The notes under the pieces are model-generated. The model ran no database searches, was not told where the DNA came from, and saw nothing but the letters and a program-made list of their open reading frames with translations. Below are positions 23,753 through 33,407 of a DNA stretch of 64,000 nucleotides, in pieces. How positions within the stretch are numbered: position 1 is the stretch's first letter; every line of letters begins with the position of its first letter. Source of the stretch: Sphingomonas endophytica (lineage in GTDB: Bacteria; Pseudomonadota; Alphaproteobacteria; Sphingomonadales; Sphingomonadaceae); the NCBI RefSeq assembly GCF_014199415.1, contig NZ_JACIJN010000001.1:310001-374000 (forward strand), given 5' to 3'. The translations under genes were made by a program, and so were the position numbers.

Positions 23753-24591
23753 CGCATCTCAACCCCGTAGAAGGCGAGTGCATGGCCGCCGAAGATGCCA
23801 TCGGCCGCGCTCGGGCAGTGGCGCGCCACGTAACTGGCGATCACGTCGTGCACCGCGCCATACTCGGCGGCGAGCAGGCAGACCGGCCAGTCCGATCCCC
23901 ACATCAGCCGCGCCGGCCCGAACAGCGCGAAGACATGGTCGAGGTAGCGCTCCAGATCGTCGGCGATCCAGCGCGCGTGATCGGCCTCGGTGACCAGCCC
24001 CGACACCTTGCACATCACCCCCGGACACGCCGCGACCGCCGCCAGGCGCTCCGCCCACGGCTGCCACCCGCCCGCCGCAATCGCGGGCTTGGCGGCGTGG
24101 TCGAGCACGAAGCGCCCCTCCCCGACCCGGTCGAGCAACACGGGCACCGTCGCGAGCTGCCGATGATCGACCAGCAGATCGTAGCGCAACCCCTGCGCGG
24201 CGACGGCACGCACCCCGCGCACGAACGCGTCGTCGAGCAGGAAGCCGGCGTCGGGTTCGTCCTGGACGACGTGGCGATAGCCGACCAGCAGCGGCGTGGC
24301 CTCCGCCGCCAATCGCGCGGCGATGTCCTCGGCGCGCAGATCGATCCAGCCGACCACGCCGCGGATCGCGGGACAGCGCGCCGCGGCGTCGAGCAGCATC
24401 CGCGTCTCGTCGGGTACCTGCCGCGCCTGTACCGTGATCGCGCCGTCGATCTCGCGCGACGCAAGCGCGGCGGTCAGCGCATGGGTATCGAAATCGCGCG
24501 CGATCGCGCTGGCGGGATCGATCCAGCCGAACGCTTCCGCATCGTAGCGCCAAAGGTGATGATGCGCGTCGATACGCGGCGTTCGTGTCAT
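23749..24591 (-). CDS. Amidohydrolase-family lactonase (L-fucono/L-galactono-lactonase-like)
   Basis: 280 residues. IDAHHHLWRYD gives the metal-binding His pair at the N-terminus, and LMWGSDWPVC carries the late catalytic Asp, the COG3618 lactonase pattern. The family opens L-fucono-1,4-lactone, L-galactono- and L-rhamnono-lactones. The neighbours (FucP-like permease, GH95 glycosidase) point to L-fucose or L-galactose. It overlaps the UxaB-like gene by 4 bp. Confidence 0.82.
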   Translation of the reverse strand: MTRTPRIDAHHHLWRYDAEAFGWIDPASAIARDFDTHALTAALASREIDGAITVQARQVPDETRMLLDAAARCPAIRGVVGWIDLRAEDIAARLAAEATPLLVGYRHVVQDEPDAGFLLDDAFVRGVRAVAAQGLRYDLLVDHRQLATVPVLLDRVGEGRFVLDHAAKPAIAAGGWQPWAERLAAVAACPGVMCKVSGLVTEADHARWIADDLERYLDHVFALFGPARLMWGSDWPVCLLAAEYGAVHDVIASYVARHCPSAADGIFGGHALAFYGVEMR

Positions 24592-24603
24592 GGCCTGTCC
24601 TTG

Positions 24604-25422
24604 TCAGCCCGCCGGATGATGTCCGAGCGTCAACGAGATGCGCGCCGCCGCCGCCTGCAACAGCCCGTCGACGGCATCCAGCTTCACGCGCTGCGACCCG
24701 TCGATCAGTTCAAGGTACGGCACGGTCAGCGCACCGACGATCTCGCCACTGAACGCGAACACCGGATAGCTGACGTCGGTCACGCCCTGAGTCACCGGGC
24801 TTTGCCGCCGGTCGAACCCCTGCCGCCGCACGATCGCCAGCCGCTCCTCGAGCCAGTCCATGTCGAGCGGCTTGCCCTGAGCCGCCGCGGCCTGCGCGAC
24901 GATCCGCTTCACGCGCTGCGGCGAGGAGAAGGCCAAGAGCACCTGCCCCGAACAGCTGCGGATCATGTCGATCGCCGCGCCCAGTCGCAGCGCGAAGCCA
25001 CGCATCCCCGGATTTTCCTCGCGCGCGATCACCAGCCCAAAGGCACCGTTCGGAACGACGAAGTGGCAGGACTGCTCGGTCTCGGCGGCAAGTTGCTGCA
25101 TCTCGGGAGTCGCCGCGCGCGTGAGGTTCTGCGCCGGGGTCGCGCGATAGGCGAGGTCGAGGATCTTGTAGGAGACGGTATAGCGGTCGTTGACCGGCGA
25201 GCGTTGCAGATAACCGATCTGCTCCATCACCACCACGATCCGGAACAGCTCGCCCACCGAACGGCCGAGCGCCGCTGCCATGTCGGTGACCAGCGCGCCC
25301 TGCGGATAGGCGGAGAGCAGGTCGAGGATCTCGAATGCTTTCTCCAGCGCGGGCGCGGCATAGGTGGTCTGCTTCGGCCGCGCCTCGCCGTCCGCGTCGG
25401 CCTGTTTGCGCGCGCGCGCCAC
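24604..25422 (-). CDS. IclR-family transcriptional regulator
   Basis: 272 residues from the GTG at 25420-25422, 5 bp after the permease stop. The winged HTH is at ALEKAFEILDLLSAYPQGALV and following, and the effector domain includes GQVLLAFSSPQRVKR and VAYPVF-like text (TDVSYPVFAFSGEIVGAL). The long upstream frame is a shadow of the permease gene. In this family the regulator binds a pathway intermediate and controls the flanking sugar operon. The likely operators are the TCATATATGA-type sites at 27823 and 27965. Confidence 0.85.
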   Translation of the reverse strand: MARARKQADADGEARPKQTTYAAPALEKAFEILDLLSAYPQGALVTDMAAALGRSVGELFRIVVVMEQIGYLQRSPVNDRYTVSYKILDLAYRATPAQNLTRAATPEMQQLAAETEQSCHFVVPNGAFGLVIAREENPGMRGFALRLGAAIDMIRSCSGQVLLAFSSPQRVKRIVAQAAAAQGKPLDMDWLEERLAIVRRQGFDRRQSPVTQGVTDVSYPVFAFSGEIVGALTVPYLELIDGSQRVKLDAVDGLLQAAAARISLTLGHHPAG

Positions 25423-25427
25423 CGGCG

Positions 25428-26732
25428 TCAGGCTCGCGCGCGGGCGCGGACCGCATAGGTCAGCACCACGAGGAAGCACGCCGCCGGCACCAGCATCGCC
25501 GCCGCGATCCCGGCGCGATCCGAGACGAAGCCGATCACCCCGGTCAGCACCGCGCCGCCGATGATCGCCATGATGATCAGCGACGAGCCGAGCCGGCGCA
25601 GCGGCCCGAGCGTCTCCACGCCAAGCGCGAAGATCGTCGGAAACTGGATCGACATGAAGAAGCTGGTCGTCACCAGCGCGTAGAGCCCGATCGTCCCGCC
25701 GACCAGTGCCGCGGCGGCGGCGAGCAGCGCCGAAACGGTCGCAAAGATCGCGAGCAACCGCGCCGGGGCGATCCACGTCATCAGCGTCGTGCCGACGAAC
25801 CGTCCGCCCGCGAACAGCAGCAGCGAAACGAACAACATGTCCGCGCCCTGCCGCTCGTTCCAGCCGAGCGCGCCTTGCGCATAGCGGATCGTGTAGCTCC
25901 ACAGCCCGACCTGCGCGCCGACGTAGAAGAATTGCGCGATCACCGCGCCGATCAGCCGCGGATGGCGCAGCAGGTCGGCGAAGCGCTGCGTCTTGGCCTG
26001 CTCGGGCACATCGCGCACCGCGGTGTTGCGCGGGAAGGCCGTCAGCGCGGCGGCGACGGCGAACAGCAGCACGATCGCCGCGATCGCCAGATAGGGGGTC
26101 GCGACCGCCTGCACCTCGTTGCGGTAGAAGGCTTCGCGCGCGGCGGCGTTCATGCCGGCCAGCGTCGCCTCGTCATGCTCGATCCCCGAGAGGATGAAGT
26201 TGCGACCGATCAGGATGCCGGTGATCGCACCGAACGGATTGGCGGCCTGCGCCCAGTTGAGCCGCCGCGTCGCGGTCGCCGGGTCTCCGAGTTCGGTCAT
26301 CAGCGGATTGGCCGAGGTCTCGAGGAACGCCAGCCCGGCGGCGATCACGAACAAGGCGAACAGGAACAATTGATAGGCGCTGATCGCCGCCGCCGGATAG
26401 AAGAGTAACGCGCCGATGCCGTAGAGCAGCAGGCCGGTGATGATCGCCGCCTTGTAGCCGAAGCGGCGCAGCACGATCGACGCGGGGATCGCGAACACGA
26501 AATAGCCGAGATAGAACACCTGCTGGACGAAGCTGGTGCCGAAATCGGAGAGGGTGAACGCCTTCTTGAACTGCGCGATCAGGATGTCGTTGAGGTTGTT
26601 CGCCATTCCCCACAGGAAGAACAGCGAGGTGGTGATGACGAGCGCCGGCACCCAGCGCCCCGCCCCGCCCGGCGCGGGCGCCTCGGTCGTGCGGGGAATA
26701 TCCTCCAGCGGAGGGGAGCCTTGCCACGCCAT
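25428..26732 (-). CDS. fucP: L-fucose:proton symporter-like MFS permease
   Basis: 434 residues with 12 membrane segments. The N-terminal part (LFFLWGMANNLNDILIAQFKKAF) and VFAIPASIVLRRFGYK are typical of FucP. FucP family members import L-fucose and also L-galactose and D-arabinose with a proton. It is followed, 5 bp later, by the IclR regulator and preceded, 50 bp away, by the LgoD-like dehydrogenase. Specificity between fucose and galactose cannot be read from sequence here. Confidence 0.85.
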   Translation of the reverse strand: MAWQGSPPLEDIPRTTEAPAPGGAGRWVPALVITTSLFFLWGMANNLNDILIAQFKKAFTLSDFGTSFVQQVFYLGYFVFAIPASIVLRRFGYKAAIITGLLLYGIGALLFYPAAAISAYQLFLFALFVIAAGLAFLETSANPLMTELGDPATATRRLNWAQAANPFGAITGILIGRNFILSGIEHDEATLAGMNAAAREAFYRNEVQAVATPYLAIAAIVLLFAVAAALTAFPRNTAVRDVPEQAKTQRFADLLRHPRLIGAVIAQFFYVGAQVGLWSYTIRYAQGALGWNERQGADMLFVSLLLFAGGRFVGTTLMTWIAPARLLAIFATVSALLAAAAALVGGTIGLYALVTTSFFMSIQFPTIFALGVETLGPLRRLGSSLIIMAIIGGAVLTGVIGFVSDRAGIAAAMLVPAACFLVVLTYAVRARARA

Positions 26733-26782
26733 TTGCCGTCATCCTCTTTTTCGCTGCGCCGGGTCGTCGCGCCCTTGCGTCG

Positions 26783-27793
26783 TCAGAACGTCACGATCGC
26801 CTTCAGAACATGGTCCGCCTCGGCGATCAACCGCGGCATGCGCTCGGGCAGGTCGTCGGCGTCGACGCTGTGGGTGTGCAGCGCGTCAGTCGGTATGTCG
26901 CCGCTGCGGATCGCGGCGAGCACGCGCGCAAAGTCGCCCGACAGGGCGTTGCGGCTCGCGATCAGCGTCGTCTCGCGGCGGTGGAATTCGGGATCGGCGA
27001 AGATAAGGTCGTCCGGGACGACGCTCACCAGCACATAGCTGCCGCCATTCGCGACATAGTGGAGCCCGGCGCGCATCGCCTGGATGTTGCCGGTGGCGTC
27101 GAACACACAGTCGAAGAAGTCGCCGTCGGTGCGCGCCGCCAGCGTGTCGCGGATCGTGTCGTCGACGGTCACGACCTCCTCGAACCCCAGCCGCGTGCGC
27201 GCATATTCGAGCCGCGACCTACGCGTGTCGATGATCGTCACCCGCGCGCCGTCGAGACGCGCGAACAGCGACACCGCGATGCCGATCGGCCCCGCCCCCG
27301 CCACCAGCACGCGGTCGCCGGGCGACAGCTGCGCGCGCGCCACCGCATGCGCGCCGATCGCGAGAAACTCGACCATCGCCGCCTGTTCAAGCGTCAGGTC
27401 GTCGGCGGGGATCACCGCGCGCTCGGGCACCGCGATCACGTCCTGCATCCCACCATCTTTATGGACGCCGAGCACCGCGATCCGCGTGCAGCAATTGGGC
27501 TTGCCCTTGCGGCACGCCACGCAGGTGCCGCACGCCAGATAGGGATTGATCGTGACGCGCTGCCCGACGCGCAGCGCCGAACCCTCCGGCACCGCCGCGA
27601 TCTCGCCGGCCAGTTCGTGCCCCATCACGCGTGGATAGGAGAGGAATGGCTGATTGCCCGCGAAGATATGATAATCGGTCCCGCACAGCCCGACGCGGCG
27701 CATCCGCACCAGCACCTCGTCGGGCGCGGCGATCGGCGCGCTGCGTTCGACGCGTTTGAGCGCAAATGGCTCGCGGCACAGAATGGCGCGCAT
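26783..27793 (-). CDS. Zinc-dependent sugar-acid dehydrogenase (L-galactonate 5-dehydrogenase, LgoD-like)
   Basis: 336 residues from the ATG at 27791-27793. MDR features: catalytic zinc residues in GLCGTDYH and MGHELAG, structural zinc Cys cluster in CGTCVACRKGKPNCC, and Rossmann motif VAGAGPIGIA. Segments such as AGNQPFLSYPRVMGHE and DPEFHRRETTLIASRN closely resemble, from memory, E. coli LgoD (YjjN), which oxidises L-galactonate to D-tagaturonate. With the downstream UxaB-like gene this gives L-galactonate to altronate. A 6-deoxy (L-fuconate) substrate is the alternative. Confidence 0.8.
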   Translation of the reverse strand: MRAILCREPFALKRVERSAPIAAPDEVLVRMRRVGLCGTDYHIFAGNQPFLSYPRVMGHELAGEIAAVPEGSALRVGQRVTINPYLACGTCVACRKGKPNCCTRIAVLGVHKDGGMQDVIAVPERAVIPADDLTLEQAAMVEFLAIGAHAVARAQLSPGDRVLVAGAGPIGIAVSLFARLDGARVTIIDTRRSRLEYARTRLGFEEVVTVDDTIRDTLAARTDGDFFDCVFDATGNIQAMRAGLHYVANGGSYVLVSVVPDDLIFADPEFHRRETTLIASRNALSGDFARVLAAIRSGDIPTDALHTHSVDADDLPERMPRLIAEADHVLKAIVTF

Positions 27794-27822
27794 GACGAAC
27801 GTCCCCCTCCTTGATCGTGCTT

Positions 27823-27832
27823 TCATATATGA
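27823..27832. promoter_or_regulatory. Candidate operator palindrome upstream of the sugar dehydrogenase
   Basis: TCATATATGA is a perfect 10-bp palindrome within CTTTCATATATGAG, 30 bp before the dehydrogenase start. A related half-site is near the divergent GH95 gene. Confidence 0.5.
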
Positions 27833-27964
27833 GACCATGCTTACGATCGAGCAACCCTCAATCCCTTGCAATCCATATTAGTCACCGGCAATTTTCATCA
27901 ACGCACTGAATTTTCACTCTTCCATCATCGATCAACTTACGTCACTATCATCTGCATAGAGAGA

Positions 27965-27976
27965 CTTTCATATAAG
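27965..27976. promoter_or_regulatory. Candidate operator upstream of the GH95 gene
   Basis: CTTTCATATAAG shares CTTTCATATA with the palindrome at 27821-27830, and sits 16 bp before the GH95 ATG. Paired sites before both divergent operons suggest one regulator, plausibly the IclR protein. Confidence 0.45.
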
Positions 27977-27991
27977 CAAATGGAGGTGGGG

Positions 27992-30469
27992 ATGTCAGCC
28001 GATCTGACCCGACGCGGGGTGCTGGGTGGCGGCGCGGCTGCGGTTTCCGTCGGCGGGCTGGCCGGTCTGCCGCTGCGCGCGCAGCCGGTTGCCCCCGATG
28101 ATGCGCATCGCCTCTGGTTTGACTCGCCCGCGACGCGCTGGGTCGAGGGGTTGCCGATCGGCAACGGCCGGCTCGGCGCGATGGTCCGCGGCGGCACCGA
28201 GCGCGAGATCGTCTCGCTCAACGAGGATACGCTCTGGTCGGGCTTTCCCACCGCCAACGCCAACCCGCAGGCGCAAGCCGCGCTGCCGGGCGTCCGCGCC
28301 GCGGCGCTGGCGGGCGACTATCATGCCGCCGACGACCGCGCCAAGCGGATGCAGGGACCGTATTCGAACAGCTATGCGCCGCTCGGCGACCTGACGATCG
28401 CGATGACGGGCGGCGGGACGGTCGCGGACTACCGCCGCGAGCTGGACCTCGATCAGGCGCTGATCGGCGTCTCCTATCGTCGCGGCGCTACGCGTTACCG
28501 GCGCGAGATGTTCGTCTCGCATCCCGCGCAGCTGGTGGTGATCCGGCTGACCGCCGAGGGCGGAACGATCGATGCCGAGCTGTCGCTCTCGACCTTGCTG
28601 CGCGGCACCGCCACCGCCGCGGGCAACCGGCTGGTGCTCCACGGCAAGGCGCCCGCCTATGCCGCGCCCAATTACCAGAAGGTCGCCGAGCCGATCCGCT
28701 ATGACGACGCCGCCGGCAAGGGGATGATGTTCGCCGCGGTCGCCGAGATCGCGACCGACGGGGGCAGCGCGACGTCGTCGAACGACCGGATCATGGTGAA
28801 GGGCGCGCGCAGCGTCGAGATCCGCATCGCCGCCGCGACCGGCTTCCGCCGCTTCGACCAGGCCCCGGACCTGCCGATCGCCACGATCGAGGCCAAGGCG
28901 GTCGCGGCGCTCACCGCCGCGCGCGGGCAAGGCCATGCCGCGCTGCGGGCCGCGCATATCGCCGATCACCGGTCGCTGTACCGCCGCGCCGCGCTGACGC
29001 TGGCCGGCCCGACCGGCACCACCGCGCAGCGCCGCGCCGGCAACGAGCGCGCCAGCGACCCCGGACTTGCCGCGTTGCTCTTCCACTTCGGCCGCTATCT
29101 GCTGATCGCCAGTTCGCGCGCGGGGTCGCAGCCCGCGAACCTGCAAGGCATCTGGAACGCCGAGGTGCGCCCGCCGTGGAGCAGCAACCACACCACCAAT
29201 ATCAATACCGAGATGAACTACTGGCCCGCGGAAGTGGCCAATCTCGCCGATTGCCACACCGCGCTGTTCGATTGGCTCGACAGCGTCGCGGTGCGCGGGC
29301 GCACGGTTGCGAGCGGCTATTACGGCATGCCCGGCTGGTGCCTCCACCATAACAGCGACGTCTGGGCGATGGCCAATCCGGTTGGCGAAGGCGAGGCCAC
29401 CCCGGTGTGGGCGAACTGGCCGATGGGCGGTCCGTGGCTGATGCAGCACCTGTGGCAGCATTATACCTTTAGCGGCGACCTCGTCTTCCTGCGCACCCGC
29501 GCCTGGCCGCTGATGCGCGGCGCTGCCGAATTTTGCGCCGCGTGGCTGGTCGCCGATCCGGTCAGCGGCCGACTGACCACCGCGCCGTCGATCTCGCCCG
29601 AGAATGAATTTCTCGCGCCGGACGGCAAAAAGGCGTCGATCAGCGCCGGCTGCACGATGGATCTCGCGCTGATCCGCGAGCTGTTCGCCAATTGCATCGC
29701 CGCCGCCGCGCTGCTGGAGACCGATGCGGCGTTTGCCACGAAGCTGCGCGGGCTGGTAGAGCGGCTGGAGCCCTATCGCATTGGCAGCCATGGCGAGCTG
29801 CTTGAATGGTCGCGCGAGTTCGCGGAGAACGAGCCCGGCCACCGCCACATCTCGCACCTCTACCCGCTTTATCCCGGCGACGAGTTCACCCCGCGCCGCA
29901 CCCCGAAATGGGCGCAGGCGGTGGCGACATCGATGCAGCGCCGCGAGGACAATGGCGGCGCGCAGACCGGCTGGAGCCGCGCCTGGGCGACCTGCATCTG
30001 GGCACGGATGGGCGACGCCGCGCGCTCGGGTCGCTCGATCGACGCGTTCTTCAAGTCGAGCACACTCGACAATCTCTTCGACACCCACCCGTCCGACAAG
30101 GGCCCGATCTTCCAGATCGACGGCAACTTCGGCATTACCGCCGCGATCGCCGAGATGCTGGTGCAGAGCCACGATGGGGCGATCGCCCTGCTCCCCGCGC
30201 TGCCCCCGGCGTGGCGCGACGGCAGCGTCCGCGGGCTGCGCGCGCGCGGCGGGGTGACCGTCGACCAAAGCTGGAGCGGCGGCGGGCTCGACGAAGCCAC
30301 GCTGCACTTCGCGCGCGACGGCGAGGTGCTGGTGCGGCTGCCCGCCGGGCGGCGCGTCCGCGCGGCCCGCAACGGGCGAAGCGCGGTGCCGCTGCGCAGC
30401 GAGGCGGCCGGGCTGCGGCTGCGCGCGCGCGCCGGGGACCGGATCATTCTGCACACCGGCGCCGGCTGA
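27992..30469 (+). CDS. GH95-family alpha-L-fucosidase / alpha-L-galactosidase
   Basis: 825 residues from the ATG at 27992, preceded by GGAGGTGGGG. The product begins with a Tat-like signal ([17 protein letters not shown], ending ALRAQ-type). Family signs: [46 protein letters not shown] (Asn pair), [10 protein letters not shown] (proposed acid Glu) and [12 protein letters not shown] (Asp). GH95 enzymes remove terminal alpha-1,2-L-fucose, and some act on alpha-L-galactose. Exported enzyme plus the TonB receptor 63 bp downstream suggests periplasmic trimming of imported oligosaccharide. Confidence 0.88.
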   Translation: MSADLTRRGVLGGGAAAVSVGGLAGLPLRAQPVAPDDAHRLWFDSPATRWVEGLPIGNGRLGAMVRGGTEREIVSLNEDTLWSGFPTANANPQAQAALPGVRAAALAGDYHAADDRAKRMQGPYSNSYAPLGDLTIAMTGGGTVADYRRELDLDQALIGVSYRRGATRYRREMFVSHPAQLVVIRLTAEGGTIDAELSLSTLLRGTATAAGNRLVLHGKAPAYAAPNYQKVAEPIRYDDAAGKGMMFAAVAEIATDGGSATSSNDRIMVKGARSVEIRIAAATGFRRFDQAPDLPIATIEAKAVAALTAARGQGHAALRAAHIADHRSLYRRAALTLAGPTGTTAQRRAGNERASDPGLAALLFHFGRYLLIASSRAGSQPANLQGIWNAEVRPPWSSNHTTNINTEMNYWPAEVANLADCHTALFDWLDSVAVRGRTVASGYYGMPGWCLHHNSDVWAMANPVGEGEATPVWANWPMGGPWLMQHLWQHYTFSGDLVFLRTRAWPLMRGAAEFCAAWLVADPVSGRLTTAPSISPENEFLAPDGKKASISAGCTMDLALIRELFANCIAAAALLETDAAFATKLRGLVERLEPYRIGSHGELLEWSREFAENEPGHRHISHLYPLYPGDEFTPRRTPKWAQAVATSMQRREDNGGAQTGWSRAWATCIWARMGDAARSGRSIDAFFKSSTLDNLFDTHPSDKGPIFQIDGNFGITAAIAEMLVQSHDGAIALLPALPPAWRDGSVRGLRARGGVTVDQSWSGGGLDEATLHFARDGEVLVRLPAGRRVRAARNGRSAVPLRSEAAGLRLRARAGDRIILHTGAG

Positions 30470-30532
30470 GCGCGGCGACCATCACTGCCGACTGCGCGCC
30501 ACAGGCGCAGCGGTTTCACAAGGGAGGAAGAA

Positions 30533-33259
30533 ATGTCCAAGCGTCTTTTCGCGGGGGCAGCGTCGCTGCTCGCGCTCACGATTGCCACCGGCGCGGCGGC
30601 GCAGACCGTCCCGGCCGCCACGCCGGGCAACCCGGATCAGCCGGTCGCGACCGACAACGCGGGCGAGGATATCGTCGTCACTGGCATCCGCCGCAGCCTC
30701 GCCGACGCGACCGCGCTGAAGCGCAACAACATCGGCATCGTCGACGCGATCTCCTCCGAGGACATCGGCCGCTTCCCCGACCAGAATCTCGCGGAATCGC
30801 TGCAACGCGTCACCGGCGTGCAGATCACCCGCAACAAGGGCGAAGGCAGCCGCGTCGCACTGCGCGGACTCGGGCCGAACTTCACCCAGACGCAATATAA
30901 CGGCCGCCAGATCGCGACGCCGGGCGGCGGACGCAGCTTCTCGTTCACCTCGCTGTCGTCGGACTTCGTCAGCGCGGTCGAGGTCATCAAGTCGCCGAGC
31001 GCCGAACAGGTCGAGGGCGGGCTCGCCGGGAGCGTCAACGTCCGTGTCGCGCGCCCGCTCGACGCCGGTCGCGACGTGGTCGCGATCACCGCCGAAGGGA
31101 TTTACGAGGAGAACCCGAACCGCGTCACGCCGCACGCCTCGCTGTTCGTCAACAAGGTCATCAACGATCGCTTCGGCGCCAGCTTCGGCTTCAACTACGA
31201 GAAGCGCCGCGTGCTGTCGGCAGGCTATCTCGGGTACGGCGCGGAGAACGGCGTCGAGGCGCGGCGCAACCCGCCGCTCGACTATAATCTCGATGGCGAC
31301 TTCGCCGACCAGTATCGCTTCATCCACACCACCAACCTCGTCGCGCAGGACGGCAAGTTCGAACGCGCGACGATGATCGGCGGGTTGCAGTTCAAGCCGA
31401 CCGACACGCTCAACTTCTACGCCGACGGCTTCTTCTCGGACTTCAAGGACTATTCGATCTACAACGAACATCAGGTTCGTTTCACCAACATCCAGGGTCC
31501 GGGCGCGGGCGTGGTCGGCAGCACCGTGGCCGACGGCTATCTCACCGCCCTCGACGCGAACGGGGTCGACCATCGCGCCGACACCCGCCCGATCGACACG
31601 CACGACCAATTGTTCAGCGGCGCGATCGGCGGGATCTGGACTGCCGACCGGCTGAAGGTGTCGACCGAATTCACCTTCTCCAAAGCGCGCCGCACCTCGA
31701 CCAATTACGGCTTCGCGATCAACTCGCGCGCACGGGTCGGCTATGACACCGGCGGCAATCTCGGTGCCGAGCCGACCGTCGCCTTCAACCGCGGTTACGA
31801 CCCGCTCGATCCGTCGACCTTCAACCTGCTCGCGGTCGGCGGCACCTATCGCGCGCCGAGCATCGATCGCAATTACGACGGCCGGCTCGATATCGCGCGC
31901 GACCTCGACCTGGCGGACGCGTCGCTGGTGCTCAAGGCGGGCGCGATGTTCGCCAACCGCAAGAGCGAATTCAGCTCGCGGACCTTCAACCTGACTTCGC
32001 AGCAATTCGCCAATGCGCTGGGGCAGGCCTATAACCCGACCGTCGAGGGCGGCAGCACCTCGGCAGCGCCGATCCTGTCGCAGGTCGATTATTCGAAGTT
32101 CGTCCAGTCGTCGCTCGGCACCTATCTCGCGCCGAACCTCGACGCCTTCTTCGATCGCCTGCCGCTCTCGGAGATGCTGGCGCTCGCGCCGCCGCAGGCG
32201 CAGCTCGCCAACGACTTCCAGGTCACCGAGCGATCCTATGCCGCTTACGGACAGGTCGACATCCGCGCGCTCGACGAGCGGTTCAACGGCAATATCGGGC
32301 TGCGCTACGTCCGCACCGACCAGACCTCGGACGGCAATGCCGCGGACCTGTCGACGTTGCTGGTGCGGCGCGGCGGGATCATCACCGTCGTGCAGGGCAC
32401 CACGCCGGTTTCGATCGACAACAGCTATGCCGAATGGCTGCCCAGCGCCAACCTTTCGTTCGATCTCACCCCGCAGCTGAAGGTGCGCGGCGCGGTGGCG
32501 CGCACGCTGACCCGCCCCGACATCGGGCTGCTCTCCCCGACGCTCAGCGTCGATGCGAACACCAGCACGATCAGCGCGCGCAACCCGAACCTGCGGCCCT
32601 ATGTGTCGAACCAGGTCGACCTGTCGCTCGAATATTACTTCGCCGGCTCGGGGCTGCTGTCGGCGGCGGTGTTCTACAAGGACGTGAAGAACTTCATCGT
32701 CAACACCGCGACCTCGGTGACGCAGACCGTGCAGCTGGAGGAAGGCGGCAGCCGCGAGCAGGTGTTCCTGTTGCGCCAGCCGCGCAACGGCGCGAGCAGC
32801 AAGATCAAGGGCTTCGAGCTGGGCGCGCAGGTGCCGTTCACCTTCCTGCCCGGCGCGCTCGACGGCCTGGGCGTGCTCGGCAACTTCACCTATCTCGATC
32901 TCGGCGACGTGGTGGTGACACAGGGTCAGCCGGCGATCCCGATCTCGGGCGCGTCGACGCGCAGCTACAATATCGCGGGCTATTACGAGAAAGCCGGCTT
33001 CGGCATCCGCGCCTCGTACAATTACCGCAACGGCTTCGTGAACGATCCGATCAGCACCTTCGGCGACGGCGATTACCAGCGGTCGTACGGACAGCTCGAC
33101 ATCTCGGCGAGCTATGACCTCAACCGCATGATCACGCTCAACGCCGACGTCACCAACGCCACCAACGCGAAGATCTACAACGACACCGCGGTCGGCCTGC
33201 TGCGCGGGGTGGTCGACAACGGCCGCCGCGTCACCGCCGGCGTGCGCGTGCGGTTCTGA
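30533..33259 (+). CDS. TonB-dependent receptor (carbohydrate-uptake type)
   Basis: 908 residues. Signal peptide with LLALTIATGAAAQ, TonB box EDIVVTG around residue 43, plug domain (SSEDIGRFPDQNLAESLQRVTGVQI) and a C-terminal barrel ending in VRVRF with a terminal Phe. Its N-terminal plug text is that of the Caulobacter/Xanthomonas carbohydrate receptor clade rather than siderophore receptors. A GGAGG-type site lies 7 nt before the ATG. It is the second gene after the GH95 gene, so probably imports the same fucosylated or L-galactosylated glycan. Confidence 0.87.
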   Translation: MSKRLFAGAASLLALTIATGAAAQTVPAATPGNPDQPVATDNAGEDIVVTGIRRSLADATALKRNNIGIVDAISSEDIGRFPDQNLAESLQRVTGVQITRNKGEGSRVALRGLGPNFTQTQYNGRQIATPGGGRSFSFTSLSSDFVSAVEVIKSPSAEQVEGGLAGSVNVRVARPLDAGRDVVAITAEGIYEENPNRVTPHASLFVNKVINDRFGASFGFNYEKRRVLSAGYLGYGAENGVEARRNPPLDYNLDGDFADQYRFIHTTNLVAQDGKFERATMIGGLQFKPTDTLNFYADGFFSDFKDYSIYNEHQVRFTNIQGPGAGVVGSTVADGYLTALDANGVDHRADTRPIDTHDQLFSGAIGGIWTADRLKVSTEFTFSKARRTSTNYGFAINSRARVGYDTGGNLGAEPTVAFNRGYDPLDPSTFNLLAVGGTYRAPSIDRNYDGRLDIARDLDLADASLVLKAGAMFANRKSEFSSRTFNLTSQQFANALGQAYNPTVEGGSTSAAPILSQVDYSKFVQSSLGTYLAPNLDAFFDRLPLSEMLALAPPQAQLANDFQVTERSYAAYGQVDIRALDERFNGNIGLRYVRTDQTSDGNAADLSTLLVRRGGIITVVQGTTPVSIDNSYAEWLPSANLSFDLTPQLKVRGAVARTLTRPDIGLLSPTLSVDANTSTISARNPNLRPYVSNQVDLSLEYYFAGSGLLSAAVFYKDVKNFIVNTATSVTQTVQLEEGGSREQVFLLRQPRNGASSKIKGFELGAQVPFTFLPGALDGLGVLGNFTYLDLGDVVVTQGQPAIPISGASTRSYNIAGYYEKAGFGIRASYNYRNGFVNDPISTFGDGDYQRSYGQLDISASYDLNRMITLNADVTNATNAKIYNDTAVGLLRGVVDNGRRVTAGVRVRF

Positions 33260-33266
33260 ACGTTTC

Positions 33267-33295
33267 GTCGCTCCGGACTTGATCCGGGGCGACGT
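33267..33295. repeat. Palindromic repeat, family B, half copy
   Basis: GTCGCTCCGGACTTGATCCG followed by GGGCGACG. It is half of the longer family B unit at 38407 and 43869, and directly follows the receptor stop codon. Confidence 0.65.
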
Positions 33296-33328
33296 ACGTT
33301 GGCCAGCAGACTGCGATCAAAGATCGAC

Positions 33329-33405
33329 CGTCATTACGAGCGCAGCGAAGCAATCCAGGGCGTCCTGATGCGGCACTGGATTGCTTCGCTGCGCTCGCGA
33401 CGACG
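33329..33405. repeat. Palindromic intergenic repeat, family A copy 2
   Basis: CGTCATTACGAGCGCAGCGA and its reverse complement flank a short centre. It lies between the converging receptor and DUF885 genes. Confidence 0.75.
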
Positions 33406-33407
33406 GA

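Noticed and set aside
27995..30454. 819-residue open frame antisense to the GH95 gene
   Set aside because: It runs exactly opposite the GH95 gene in GC-rich DNA, has Arg/Ala/Gly-rich text and no domain, and no ribosome site. The GH95 frame has family motifs throughout.
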